A stretch of DNA of 64,000 bases, taken from Candidatus Bathyarchaeota archaeon. GTDB taxonomy: Archaea; Thermoproteota; Bathyarchaeia; Bathyarchaeales; Bathycorpusculaceae. The notes below the pieces were generated by a model. The model was given only the letters and a program-made list of their open reading frames with translations, did no database searches and was not told the DNA's origin. This document shows positions 1-8,231 of this stretch, one piece after another. Each line of letters opens with the position of its first letter. Position 1 is the first letter of the stretch. Both the position numbers and the translations under genes were made by a program. The DNA is taken from contig PLYI01000065.1 of NCBI GenBank assembly GCA_003151735.1, positions 31,473 to 95,472 of the forward strand, written 5' to 3'.

Positions 1-89
1 CATTTTAGTTTTCTTATTTATTAGGTCGAGAAGGTTTAGAAAAGTTTCTTATTAAAGTTAATCTGATAAACTACCAAAAGGGCTCCAAC

Positions 90-545
90 ATGATGCAAAT
101 CACGTTAGACGACATTGATAAATGTATACTGGAGTTACTGCAGCTCGACGCACGAGCTTCTTTTGCTGACTTAAGTCGAAAATTAGACGTAGCCGAAGCC
201 ACAGTCCGGTTTAGGGTTAAGCGGCTTATTGACAACGGCGTGATTACCAGATTTGCTGCGTTGCTTAACCCCGCTAAAGTTGGTTTTGGAGTGAGTGGAG
301 CGATTTTGCTTAAAATTGACCCAGCCAATTTGGAACAAGCATGTAAGCAACTGGTGGCTTTTGATGAGACATTGTACCTATTTCAAAGTACGGGGGAATA
401 TGACGTGGTTTCAGTGATACTTGCCCGTGACATGATTCACTTGAATGACCTTGTAAAGAGGACTAAAATGATTGTTGGAGTGAAGGATGCTCGAGTCTCG
501 GTGACGACGCGGTTTTTGAAGTTTGATCCCGCAATAAAATTTTGA
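90..545 (+). CDS. Lrp/AsnC family transcriptional regulator
   Basis: The 151-residue length and layout are those of Lrp/AsnC regulators. The N-terminal third is a winged helix-turn-helix (ILELLQLDARASFADLSRKL, then a recognition helix and ITRFAALLNP). The rest is a RAM-type ligand-binding domain ending in a beta strand around TRFLKFDP. Such proteins form dimers or octamers and bind DNA in response to small molecules, often amino acids. It lies upstream of the heme operon on the same strand, separated by about 170 bases. Because siroheme decarboxylases share this fold, it could be a third member of that set, but it lacks their HxYxRxH-like signature, so a regulator is more likely. Two adjacent ATG codons (90 and 93) are possible starts. 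Confidence 0.85.
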   Translation: MMQITLDDIDKCILELLQLDARASFADLSRKLDVAEATVRFRVKRLIDNGVITRFAALLNPAKVGFGVSGAILLKIDPANLEQACKQLVAFDETLYLFQSTGEYDVVSVILARDMIHLNDLVKRTKMIVGVKDARVSVTTRFLKFDPAIKF

Positions 546-718
546 ATTTGTGTTTGTTGGCGTGATCTAAGAGTCAAGGTTGCGGAATCAGCAACACCTC
601 CATATGAAGATTAGTTTTTCCGCAACATTAATAGCTGATTTTGCAACTAGCAGTAATAACAAACACGATATCCGCCCAACGGACATCTTGTCTGCAATTA
701 AACTTAGGATGGAACAAT

Positions 719-1201
719 TTGGCGATTGAAGACGTTAAAGGCCTTGATGAAACCGACCGAAAAATAGTGCAGATAATCCAAGACGATTTCCCCATGGTTG
801 AACATCCATGGAAAGAAGTAGGCGACAAGCTCAACATCACAGAAGATGACGTAATAAAACGGTTAAAACGCCTAAACGAAAAGGGCATCACACGAAAAAT
901 AGGATCCATCGTTGACGCCTCAAAGATCGGTCTAACCGCAGCAACTTTGGTCGCTATGAAAGTTCCCCAAAACAAAGTTGACCAAGTAGCCCGCACAATC
1001 AACGAGTATAGCAGCATCTCACACAACTACGAACGCGAACACGAATACAACGTATGGTTCACCATAACGGCATCAAGCAGCAAAGACTTAACCAACATTC
1101 TGGAGGAAATTAAGCAAAAAACAGGAATCCACCCCGGCAACGTCCTCAATCTCCCTACAAAACAACGTTTCAAAATAAACGTACGTTTCCAACTAACCTA
1201 A
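719..1201 (+). CDS. ahbA: Siroheme decarboxylase subunit (AhbA/AhbB family)
   Basis: This is an Lrp/AsnC-fold protein without a regulatory role. The segment ISHNYEREHEYNVWFT is the siroheme decarboxylase signature. With its partner it decarboxylates siroheme at C12 and C18 to give 12,18-didecarboxysiroheme in the archaeal/sulfate-reducer heme pathway. The ORF track opens at TTG 641, but TTG 719 has a Shine-Dalgarno-like TTAGGATGG six bases upstream and gives the usual length of about 160 residues, so I prefer 719. The next three genes follow within 12 bases of one another, forming one operon with the second decarboxylase subunit, AhbC and AhbD. Whether this is strictly AhbA or AhbB cannot be settled by eye. 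Confidence 0.88.
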   Translation: MAIEDVKGLDETDRKIVQIIQDDFPMVEHPWKEVGDKLNITEDDVIKRLKRLNEKGITRKIGSIVDASKIGLTAATLVAMKVPQNKVDQVARTINEYSSISHNYEREHEYNVWFTITASSSKDLTNILEEIKQKTGIHPGNVLNLPTKQRFKINVRFQLT

Positions 1202-1211
1202 GGTGAATGCA

Positions 1212-1706
1212 ATGGATGAAATTGACTGTAAAATCTTGTTAGAAACAAATAAGGGGCTTCTTTTAACGCCTGAACCTTTCACCGAAATAGCCGCCCAAAT
1301 AGGTATCACGCCTCGAGAAGTTATAGCTCGAATAGTCAAGCTGCGTGAGAGCGGCATAATCAGGCGGTTTGGCGCTTCAATCAAACCCAATGACCTTGGT
1401 TTTTCAGCAAATGCCCTCGTAGCGTGGAAGGTACCTGAAAACCGCGTTCAAGAAGTGGGCATCTTTTTGTCAAAATTCAGTGAAGTCACGCATTGCTACG
1501 AACGCCATGCTGTTGCTGGCAAATGGGAATACAACCTCTACACAGTTATGCATGCCAAAGAACGCGAATCCGTTGAGCAGCTAGTTAAGAATCTTTCAGA
1601 GGTAACCGCCGTCCAGGACTTCCAGATTTTATACAGCACAAGAGACCTCAAAAGAACCTGCGTCCGCTCGACTTCTGGTGCTCTTTCCACAGAAGGAGGC
1701 AAATAA
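1212..1706 (+). CDS. ahbB: Siroheme decarboxylase subunit (AhbB/AhbA family)
   Basis: This is the second Lrp-fold subunit. Its signature is THCYERHAVAGKWEYNLYTV, with the His/Tyr/Arg residues that in this family contact the siroheme carboxylates. It is expected to pair with the preceding gene product. GTG 1203 and ATG 1212 are both in frame. An AGGTG motif overlapping the end of the previous gene sits about six bases before ATG 1212, so I use 1212. A strong GGAGG near its 3' end serves the following ahbC gene. The assignment of letters A and B between the two subunits is uncertain. Confidence 0.87.
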   Translation: MDEIDCKILLETNKGLLLTPEPFTEIAAQIGITPREVIARIVKLRESGIIRRFGASIKPNDLGFSANALVAWKVPENRVQEVGIFLSKFSEVTHCYERHAVAGKWEYNLYTVMHAKERESVEQLVKNLSEVTAVQDFQILYSTRDLKRTCVRSTSGALSTEGGK

Positions 1707-1709
1707 AAT

Positions 1710-2858
1710 TTGATTAACATTTCTAAACTTTGGTGCGGCACCCCCGGCTCCATGGATCACCTACGTTACGGAGGCGCAGTACATCAAAAGCCTGTGGTCG
1801 TTTGGAACAGCACCCGACGATGCAACCTCCACTGTGTACACTGCTACTCAAAATCAGAAAACAAACTCTACCCAAACGAGCTAACAACAACCGAAGCAAA
1901 AGCCTTCGTGGAAGACCTTGCAGCATTCGGCGTTCCAGTGCTATTGTTCTCTGGCGGCGAACCCTTACTTAGAAAAGACCTCTTCGAAGTTGCTCACCTT
2001 GCAACCTCCAAAGGCATACGAGCAGTGCTATCAACAAACGGCACACTCATCACTGAAAGCGCCGCAAGACAACTAAAAACCGCAGGCTTCTCATACGTTG
2101 GAGTCAGCTTAGATGGCATAGGCGAAACCAACAATAAATTCCGAGGCAAAGAAAACGCTTTCGAAGCGGCGGTTGCAGGAATTCGCAATTGTCTAAAAGC
2201 CGGCGTTAAACCTGGGCTTCGTTTCACTGTAACCAAATATAACTACAGTGATTTGCCTGAAATTTTTGATTTTATAGAAGCTGAAAAAATTCCTCGTGCC
2301 TGCTTTTACCATTTAGCCTATGTGGGACGGGGAACGGCTATGGCAAAAGATGACCTAACACACGAGCAGACCCGCGAGTTTATGGATTACATTTTTATCA
2401 AAACCGAAGAGTTCCATCAAAAAAAGGTGAAAACAGAAATCTTGACGGTTGATAACCATGCTGACGCCGCTTACCTTTACTTAAAACTAAAAGAAAAAGA
2501 CCCAAAAAAAGCTGAGGAAGTCATGCAGCTTTTGAAAACAAATAAGGGGAACAGTTCAGGGCAAGGTATTGGATGCGTGGACTCCGCGGGTTGGGTGCAT
2601 CCTGACCAATTCTGGCAGCATTATTCTCTTGGCAACATACGTGAACGCCGATTCAGCGAAATCTGGAGCGACAACTCCGAAGCATTGCTTCATGCACTGC
2701 GGAACCGAAAAGAGCATCTCCGAGGAAAATGCAGCCAATGCCGATTCCTCAACATATGCAATGGCAACCTCCGAGTCCGAGCTGAAGCCATCTACAGCGA
2801 CATATGGGCATCTGACCCCGCCTGCTACCTAACACCGCAGGAAACAGCGCCTCTTTAG
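1710..2858 (+). CDS. ahbC: AhbC, radical SAM 12,18-didecarboxysiroheme deacetylase
   Basis: This 382-residue radical SAM enzyme is predicted to remove the two acetate side chains of didecarboxysiroheme to give Fe-coproporphyrin III. The N-terminus ISKLWCGTPGS and a region like LRYG...PVVVWNSTRRCN match the AhbC/NirJ group rather than AhbD. The SAM cluster motif CNLHCVHC (Cx3Cx2C) lies around residue 37-44, followed by LLFSGGEPL. A SPASM-type C-terminal cluster is visible (CSQC, ICNGN, then a Cys near the end). It starts at TTG 1710, three bases after the previous stop, with AGAAGGAGGC as ribosome binding site inside the previous gene. It is the third gene of the heme operon. Confidence 0.9.
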   Translation: MINISKLWCGTPGSMDHLRYGGAVHQKPVVVWNSTRRCNLHCVHCYSKSENKLYPNELTTTEAKAFVEDLAAFGVPVLLFSGGEPLLRKDLFEVAHLATSKGIRAVLSTNGTLITESAARQLKTAGFSYVGVSLDGIGETNNKFRGKENAFEAAVAGIRNCLKAGVKPGLRFTVTKYNYSDLPEIFDFIEAEKIPRACFYHLAYVGRGTAMAKDDLTHEQTREFMDYIFIKTEEFHQKKVKTEILTVDNHADAAYLYLKLKEKDPKKAEEVMQLLKTNKGNSSGQGIGCVDSAGWVHPDQFWQHYSLGNIRERRFSEIWSDNSEALLHALRNRKEHLRGKCSQCRFLNICNGNLRVRAEAIYSDIWASDPACYLTPQETAPL

Positions 2859-2869
2859 GAAAGACAAAC

Positions 2870-3943
2870 ATGAGCACGCCAACTTTGCATAATCCCCTTC
2901 AATCTCCAGCGTTGGCGCCTAACGTTATAGCTTGGGAATCCACGCGGGCATGTGACTTCGCCTGCGTTCACTGCCGAGCCAAAGCCCAAAAACTGCCAGA
3001 CCCCAACCAACTCACCACCCAAGAAGCCCTTGCATTAATGGACCAAATCGCCGACCTCTGCAAACCCGTTTTAATCATAAGCGGCGGCGACCCCCTGCAG
3101 AGAAAAGACATCTTTGAAATCGCCTCACACGCTTCCAGCCGAGGCATAAGGGTAGCTATGTCTCCGAGCGGAAGCGACATCACTCCCGATGTCATCAAAA
3201 AAATGAAGTCGTCAGGGGTCAAGATGATCTCGTTAAGTTTAGATGGCTCTAAACCTGAAATCCACGATAGCTTCCGTCAGGTGCCGGGCGCTTTTGAGTT
3301 GGCTATGAAGAACATGTCTTATGCCCGACAAGGAGACCTACCGTTTCGAGTTAACACTACAGTTACCAAACATAACCTCAGCAACCTTTCGGATATTCTT
3401 GGGTTGGCTGTGGAAGTGGGCGCTAAAGAATGGGATATCTTCATGCTGGTGCCCACGGGACGCGGCAAAGTGGAAATGGAAATAACGCCAAGCCAGTACG
3501 AGGAAACGTTGCAGTTCATCTACAACGCTAGCCGCACATCGCAGATTCCCATCAAAATGACCTGCGCACCCCAATACATGCGCGTCTTAGCGCAGGGCCA
3601 AAAAAGTGAACCAGCCCAAACAACCGTTCATGGCGGAAGACGTGCTGGTGGCAGAGGCTGCATGTCAGGCAACGGATTCTGCTTCATCTCCCACGTCGGC
3701 GAGGTCTTTGGATGCGGTTTCTTGCCCATACCTGCAGGAAACATTCGGCAACAAAGCTTCAAACAAATCTATCAACAGTCCCCACTGTTCCTTAAACTGC
3801 GCAACCACAGCCTGCTGAAAGGAAAATGCGGAGCTTGCGAATACAAAACAATATGCGGCGGCTGCCGAGCAAGAGCATTATCCATCCATAAAAGTCACTT
3901 GGAAGAAGAACCCTACTGCGTCTACATACCCCAAAAATGCTGA
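2870..3943 (+). CDS. ahbD: AhbD, radical SAM heme b synthase
   Basis: This 357-residue radical SAM protein is predicted to convert the two propionates of Fe-coproporphyrin III into vinyl groups, giving heme b. The opening IAWESTRACDFACVHCRAKA is characteristic of AhbD and holds the Cx3Cx2C cluster. LIISGGDPL follows. Near the C-terminus CGACEYKTICGGCRARA plus a late Cys supplies the auxiliary cluster. It starts 11 bases after ahbC and closes the operon. Siroheme synthesis genes themselves are not in the window. Sequence after its stop contains a copy of a short dispersed repeat. Confidence 0.9.
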   Translation: MSTPTLHNPLQSPALAPNVIAWESTRACDFACVHCRAKAQKLPDPNQLTTQEALALMDQIADLCKPVLIISGGDPLQRKDIFEIASHASSRGIRVAMSPSGSDITPDVIKKMKSSGVKMISLSLDGSKPEIHDSFRQVPGAFELAMKNMSYARQGDLPFRVNTTVTKHNLSNLSDILGLAVEVGAKEWDIFMLVPTGRGKVEMEITPSQYEETLQFIYNASRTSQIPIKMTCAPQYMRVLAQGQKSEPAQTTVHGGRRAGGRGCMSGNGFCFISHVGEVFGCGFLPIPAGNIRQQSFKQIYQQSPLFLKLRNHSLLKGKCGACEYKTICGGCRARALSIHKSHLEEEPYCVYIPQKC

Positions 3944-3997
3944 TGCCTAAATTCTTTTTAACAGATTTTCAACAAATAAATGTCGCCAAAAATCTCC

Positions 3998-4051
3998 AAT
4001 ACGACGTATCCCCCTTAGGTTTCTGCAATGAGTTTCTAATTAGCTCCAAAT
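3998..4051 (+). repeat. Dispersed ~54-bp repeat, copy 1
   Basis: This intergenic stretch aligns with a second copy at 23963-24015. The two share an exact 17-base core, TTAGGTTTCTGCAATGA, and similar flanks (AATAyGACsTA before it, TTAG..TCCAAAT after it). Both copies lie just after the 3' end of a gene. Function is unknown. Confidence 0.6.
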
Positions 4052-4111
4052 AGGCCGATGGAAACTTGATTTTACAACTTACCCATGCAGAATCAAGGCA
4101 ACAGGTATGTT

Positions 4112-4659
4112 TTATGAATTTTTTGGAGCAACTATAATTCCTAACCAAATTGACCCTGAATACGATTGGTCATATTTTCCCTGTGCTGATAGAAACTTGA
4201 GGTTACCCAAATCGATTTCAATAGCATATCTTCCTGTTGGGGCATTATCAGCCCATTTAATTGTTAAAATAGTAGAGTTAGAGGTGTCTGGTTGTAAAGT
4301 TATTTGACTTAGGCTGAAAGAGTAGTTGAAAACTGATTCTTGAACAATAGAAGTATTTCAGCTGTTAGTGTCCCAATTGCTATAGTTTATCGTGCTTTTG
4401 TAAGCCGTTAACCTTGGGTTTTCAATAGGTATTGCTATTTGCGCTGAACTCATTGATGTAAAAGTAAGATTTACCTGTTGAGTTGAATCTTGTGAAACGT
4501 TCATAACACCTGTTAAATTGCCTGCATTTTGTGGGGAAATGCTGTAAGTTAGAGTATTGGGGTACTTGCTGGTTGAATTCTGTTTGCGTAACCCAAGTAT
4601 AAACCAACAACGACTGCGACTACCAGAATGATTGAAATCAAGTGGTATCTGCGCTTCAT
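4112..4659 (-). pseudogene. Broken small secreted or membrane-anchored protein
   Basis: Reading the minus strand from ATG 4659 gives a clean signal/anchor peptide (MKRRYHLISIILVVAVVVGL, then YLGYANRIQP) that stops after 36 codons. The continuation lies in a frame shifted by one (ORF 4358..4678: TLTYSISPQNAGNLTG...), which meets an in-frame TGA at 4358-4360. The same frame stays open beyond it for about 80 more codons (NTSIVQESVFNYSFSLSQIT... to IVAPKNS) until TAA at 4112. Amino-acid composition (Asn, Ser, Thr rich, beta-like) is constant throughout. This is best read as one gene of about 180 codons with a frameshift and a nonsense codon. I do not recognise the family. Confidence 0.7.
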
Positions 4660-4747
4660 CTCTCAGGTTAGCCATCACTCTTTTGATTACTCAGCGATGA
4701 ACATTAACTTGTACTTAACTGTCAATTAAGAATAGGAAGTTTAATGG

Positions 4748-4822
4748 TGGGCCGAGGCGGATTTGAACTGCCGACCTTTCGATTATCAGTCGAACGCTCC
4801 AGCCAAGCTGAGCTACCGGCCC
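4748..4822 (-). tRNA. tRNA-Ile (GAT)
   Basis: The minus strand starts GGGCCGG, pairing with TCGGCCC at the 3' end. The anticodon stem TTCGA/TCGAA encloses the loop CTGATAA with anticodon GAT. The T arm contains GTTCAAATCC. Discriminator A is followed by an encoded CCA (4745-4747). No intron is seen. Confidence 0.95.
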
Positions 4823-4923
4823 CCATTTGAGGTGACACCAATCTAATATTATGTAGGTTTATAAGAATTGCCATAAATCTTTTAATGCAACACCATTGTT
4901 GAATTGTTAGGTTAGTTGTGTTT

Positions 4924-4999
4924 GGGCTCGTAGCCTAGCCAGGATTAAGGTGTCGGCCTTCGGAGCCGGAGATCGTGGGTCCGAATCCCACCGAGCCCG
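4924..4999 (+). tRNA. tRNA-Arg (TCG)
   Basis: Acceptor GGGCTCG pairs with CGAGCCC. The anticodon stem TCGGC/GCCGG holds the loop CTTCGGA, anticodon TCG. The T arm is GTGGGTCCGAATCCCAC. The discriminator is G, and CCA is not encoded (CTT follows). It lies divergently, 100 bases from tRNA-Ile. Confidence 0.94.
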
Positions 5000-5146
5000 C
5001 TTCAATCTCCATTTAGATTGTTATTACTTTTTGAAGTCACATATCCGTAAATAATCAAAAATACCTCGTGTAAGTGGAGTTTTGGTAACATGCAAGCTCA
5101 GACTTCTGGAGAAATTGAAGAACACCTCAAAATGACCGATGGCTTC

Positions 5147-5901
5147 AACCTTTTTTGCAGGCATTGGCCGTCGGTTGGACCTGCGTAAAGAGCAGTAATT
5201 TTCCTTCATGGGCGTCGACGCTGTGGTGTTCTACAGAATCAAACCTGACGAAATATCAGTTAAGGCGTCACAGTATGCCGTGGCGAGTTTTGCCGCTCAA
5301 ATCGACACCCTTGCCCGAACAGTTCTAAGAGACATCATTGGCGGCATGGATATGAGTGTAGCTAACCCCTCCAGACCCATAATCAACGCCAGCCTAAAAA
5401 CTGCCCTCGACGAGCAGACGGAAAAGTGGGGCATCGAAATTGTAAGGGCAGAAATCAAAGATTTAAAGCCGCCCATAGAACTCATCATATCAATGGAGTC
5501 TGTTCTCAAAGCAGACAACGACCGTCAAGCAGCCGAAAAAACAGCCATAGCACAAGCGACCTTGGCAGGTGGACAGAAAAACGCGGCAATTCAAGTTGCA
5601 GAAGGCCAAAAACAAGCCCATCCTGCAAGATGAAGGACAGAAAACCGCAACTATCGCTATAGCTGAAGGCGATGCTCAAGCAACTAAGCTGAGGAACGAA
5701 GCTTTAACCACTTACTTCAAGGACAGTGCCATCACCTTCAAGCAGCTAGACACGATTTCCGCATCGCTTCAGAACAACACAATGATAATTGTTCCCGAAG
5801 GAAAAGCCATATCACTTATACTTAATGAGCAAGAGAACCTTTCAAAAGCAACGATCATACCTGTTCCGACGCCGCCACAGAAAAGCGTTAAACAAATGTA
5901 A
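5147..5901 (+). pseudogene. Decayed SPFH/Band 7 (stomatin-like) gene
   Basis: Three pieces of a stomatin-like membrane scaffold protein are visible. A short N-terminal remnant (FFAGIGRRLDLRKEQ, then TAA) is followed, without the usual dozen residues, by ORF 5208..5633 (GVDAVVFYRIKP..., SPFH core). The C-terminal part is in another frame (ORF 5569..5901, EGQKTATIAIAEGDAQATKL...). Removing one C from the CCC run at 5617-5619 restores a continuous reading, EGQKQAILQDEGQKTA, exactly as expected for the family's coiled-coil region. The transmembrane anchor at the N-terminus is missing. A stop, a deletion and a frameshift together indicate a true pseudogene. Confidence 0.8.
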
Positions 5902-5926
5902 ACAACTTCAACTCTAAACTGAGTGG

Positions 5927-6346
5927 TTACGCCAATTTTAGGGTGCCCACGTAATCCTTTATCATTTCTTCATGTACAAAAGCTAACGGCGTAGGGAGCT
6001 GGTTTAAGCTGAAGAGTTTGATTTCTTGGATTTCGCTTTCCTGCTTTTTGATTTCTCCACCCACAGGCTTCACTACAAAGCAGGTTGGGTAATACTCGTA
6101 TTCTATGTCATCTTTGACGCCTTTTTCAACATATTCGCCTACCTTGCTAACAATGGTTACGTCGAGTCCTGTCTCCTCTTTAACTTCCCGAACAATCGTT
6201 TGCTCTATGGTTTCGCCATGATCCATTCTGCCGCCAGGCAACGCCCAGTAACCCACGAAGGGAAGAGTGTTTCGTTTTATAAGCAAAATCTTGTCTTCAG
6301 GAAATGGGATTATGGCGGTTGAGGTTTTACCTATGTACTTCTTCAT
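5927..6346 (-). CDS. Nudix hydrolase
   Basis: This 139-residue protein carries a complete Nudix box, GRMDHGETIEQTIVREVKEE followed by TGLD (Gx5Ex7REUxEExGU), which binds Mg2+ and hydrolyses a nucleoside diphosphate linked to another moiety. The opening TAIIPFPEDKILLIKR is the usual first strand of such domains. The substrate cannot be named; housecleaning or ADP-ribose/NTP-type hydrolases look like this. It begins 11 bases after the permease gene on the same strand and is probably the last gene of the ABC transporter operon. Confidence 0.9.
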   Translation of the reverse strand: MKKYIGKTSTAIIPFPEDKILLIKRNTLPFVGYWALPGGRMDHGETIEQTIVREVKEETGLDVTIVSKVGEYVEKGVKDDIEYEYYPTCFVVKPVGGEIKKQESEIQEIKLFSLNQLPTPLAFVHEEMIKDYVGTLKLA

Positions 6347-6357
6347 AGCGACCTTTC

Positions 6358-7164
6358 CTAAGTTGTTATTTTCAGTCTCCAGTTAATCACTATAGATGCC
6401 GCGAAGATGACGATGCCTGAGAAAACAACTAGCGGACCTGAGAATGGAATCGCAGTGTTAGGACCAAAAAAGAGGCTCCAGATAAGAACTCCCGAGAACC
6501 CGGCAATGGCGCCGAAAACTGCACTTAGCCACGAGTACCTTCGCATATGCGAACTCAAGTTTTTAGCCGCAATCGCGGGCACAATTACGAGAAACCCTAC
6601 AAGTAATGTTCCGACTATTTGTATACCGATAGCCACCACAACTGAAACAAGGAAAAGATAAAGCAGATTCACTCTTGCAACCTTAATGCCCTTTGAGATT
6701 GCAAGGTCCTCGGAAATCATCGCCAATACCAACTTGTCATAGATTAATTTAGTTAGAACTATGGCCACAACACAGACTACTGCTGCCACGGTGGTGCTAA
6801 GCAAGGTTACCTGAGAAATATCGCCAAAAAGTGCAGCTTCTAGCGCATCCAAATTATTCCCATAAATCAAAATACCGATTGCCAACGCGAGAGTGAACAT
6901 CGCTCCTACGAGCGCTTCAAAAGAGATTTTTGTAGTTCTTTGAATTTGCCAAATAATCGCGGCCGAAACAAACAAAAAGGCAAAAGCGCCCAAAAAGGGG
7001 TTAAAATGAAAAGTTATCCCTATGGCCAAGCCAGGCAAAGCAACATGAGAAAGGGCATCGCCAACCAGTGCCATCTTCTCAAGTACCATCAAGGAACCCA
7101 AGTAACCTGTGGCAACCCCGACGAAGATTGAAAGGGCTAGGCTGTAGAAGGTTGAATCAAGCAT
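6358..7164 (-). CDS. znuB: Metal ABC transporter permease (ABC-3 / ZnuB family)
   Basis: This 268-residue membrane protein has about eight to nine hydrophobic helices. The opening LALSIFVGVATGYLGSLMVLEKMALVGDALSHVALPG is typical of ZnuB/MntB/TroC permeases (the GDALSHVALPG segment is the family hallmark). It would form the channel for Zn2+ or Mn2+ uptake with the ATPase encoded 5 bases upstream. No metal-binding lipoprotein (ZnuA) is present nearby, so the metal is not known. Confidence 0.88.
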   Translation of the reverse strand: MLDSTFYSLALSIFVGVATGYLGSLMVLEKMALVGDALSHVALPGLAIGITFHFNPFLGAFAFLFVSAAIIWQIQRTTKISFEALVGAMFTLALAIGILIYGNNLDALEAALFGDISQVTLLSTTVAAVVCVVAIVLTKLIYDKLVLAMISEDLAISKGIKVARVNLLYLFLVSVVVAIGIQIVGTLLVGFLVIVPAIAAKNLSSHMRRYSWLSAVFGAIAGFSGVLIWSLFFGPNTAIPFSGPLVVFSGIVIFAASIVINWRLKITT

Positions 7165-7169
7165 ACAAG

Positions 7170-7865
7170 TCAGTTTTCTCCTCGTTCTGTTTCAACGCAG
7201 ACTGTTTCGCCATAAATCTGTCTTTGGATGTCCGGTTTCGCTATTTCCTCTGCTGGTCCACAGAATGTTAGGCATTTGTTTAGGGCAAGTAAATCATCTG
7301 CGTATTCCTGTACAATGTGAATGTTGTGTGTTATTAGGAAAATCGTTATTTTCTGGGTTTGTTTGATTTCATTGAGCATCAGGTAGATTGGTTCTTCACT
7401 GTCCATGTCAACGCCCGTTGTGGGCTCATCCAAAAGCAGCACATTGGGGTTGTCGTTTAATGCCCAAGCAATCAAAACTCGCCTCAACTGCCCACCCGAC
7501 AAGACACCTAACCGCTTGTTCAAGATGGTATCGTCGTTTAATCTTACTTTTCTTAGAGACTTTTCTACGTCAACGCCGTTTCCAAGTGAGAGGAACTCTC
7601 TAACGGACATTGGAATATCAGATACCGCGACGTATTGGGGTACGTAGCCGATTTTTACTTTCTCTGTCCACTCCATCGAACCAGTATGTGGAACAAGGTT
7701 CAGAAGGGTTTTGAGCAGGATTGTTTTGCCCGCGCCGTTGGGTCCAAGTATGGCTAGGGTTGTTCCCTTCTTAACATTAAAACTAATGTGATCTAGTAAA
7801 ATTTGGTTTTGTAGTTTTACGCCAAGATTTGAAACTTTCAATATGTAACTGTTGTCTTCAGCCAT
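7170..7865 (-). CDS. znuC: Metal ABC transporter ATP-binding protein (ZnuC-like)
   Basis: This 231-residue ATPase contains Walker A GPNGAGKT, signature LSGGQLRRVLIA, Walker B VLLLDEPTTGVD and the H-loop in FLITHNIH. It energises import through the permease encoded immediately downstream. It is the first gene of a three-gene minus-strand unit (ATPase, permease, Nudix). The organisation matches zinc/manganese uptake systems but the binding protein is absent from the window. Confidence 0.9.
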   Translation of the reverse strand: MAEDNSYILKVSNLGVKLQNQILLDHISFNVKKGTTLAILGPNGAGKTILLKTLLNLVPHTGSMEWTEKVKIGYVPQYVAVSDIPMSVREFLSLGNGVDVEKSLRKVRLNDDTILNKRLGVLSGGQLRRVLIAWALNDNPNVLLLDEPTTGVDMDSEEPIYLMLNEIKQTQKITIFLITHNIHIVQEYADDLLALNKCLTFCGPAEEIAKPDIQRQIYGETVCVETERGEN

Positions 7866-8031
7866 AATTAACCATCTTTCACATTACCTTAGGCAGAGCG
7901 CATATAATATTTGTGTGAGGAACGCAATAAGTTTTTTGAAATAGGGTACGTGTACCTTTTTTTTGATTTCATAAGGAATGTAAAAAAGGGGGCGTCCACA
8001 TTATCATTTTTTTATAAAGGCGGTTCAGTCT

Positions 8032-8214
8032 ATGGAGAACGCGAAAATAATTACCTCTATCGTTTCATTGTTTGGCGCAATAGCTGGAGTTTTATTTACA
8101 AGGATTGCGAATCCTCCTGAGGGCTTCCTCTATTGGATACCCTTGTTCGCAATGTTCGGTGTAATCGCAGCGAACCTGGTTCTGCTAATTGTATATGCAA
8201 TATCCAAAAGCTAA
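8032..8214 (+). CDS. Small two-helix membrane protein, unknown
   Basis: The 60-residue product (MENAKIITSIVSLFGAIAGV...) has two hydrophobic segments, roughly residues 6-24 and 33-57, joined by a short polar loop with NPPEG. An AAAGGCGG motif lies shortly upstream of the ATG. It stands alone between divergently and convergently oriented genes. No family is recognised; coding status rests on the hydrophobic pattern. Confidence 0.55.
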   Translation: MENAKIITSIVSLFGAIAGVLFTRIANPPEGFLYWIPLFAMFGVIAANLVLLIVYAISKS

Positions 8215-8231
8215 GTCAACAAAACCAAGCG

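Noticed and set aside
4107-4307. Plus-strand ORF of 66 residues
   Set aside because: It is the shadow of the minus-strand secreted-protein pseudogene whose reading makes far better protein.
4358-4360. TGA as a selenocysteine codon served by the SelB-like gene at 51358
   Set aside because: The same gene also has a frameshift, and the SelB-like protein lacks its P-loop; pseudogene is simpler.
5208-5901. Programmed +1/-1 frameshifting in the stomatin-like gene
   Set aside because: The gene also lacks its membrane anchor and has an upstream stop, so it is decayed.
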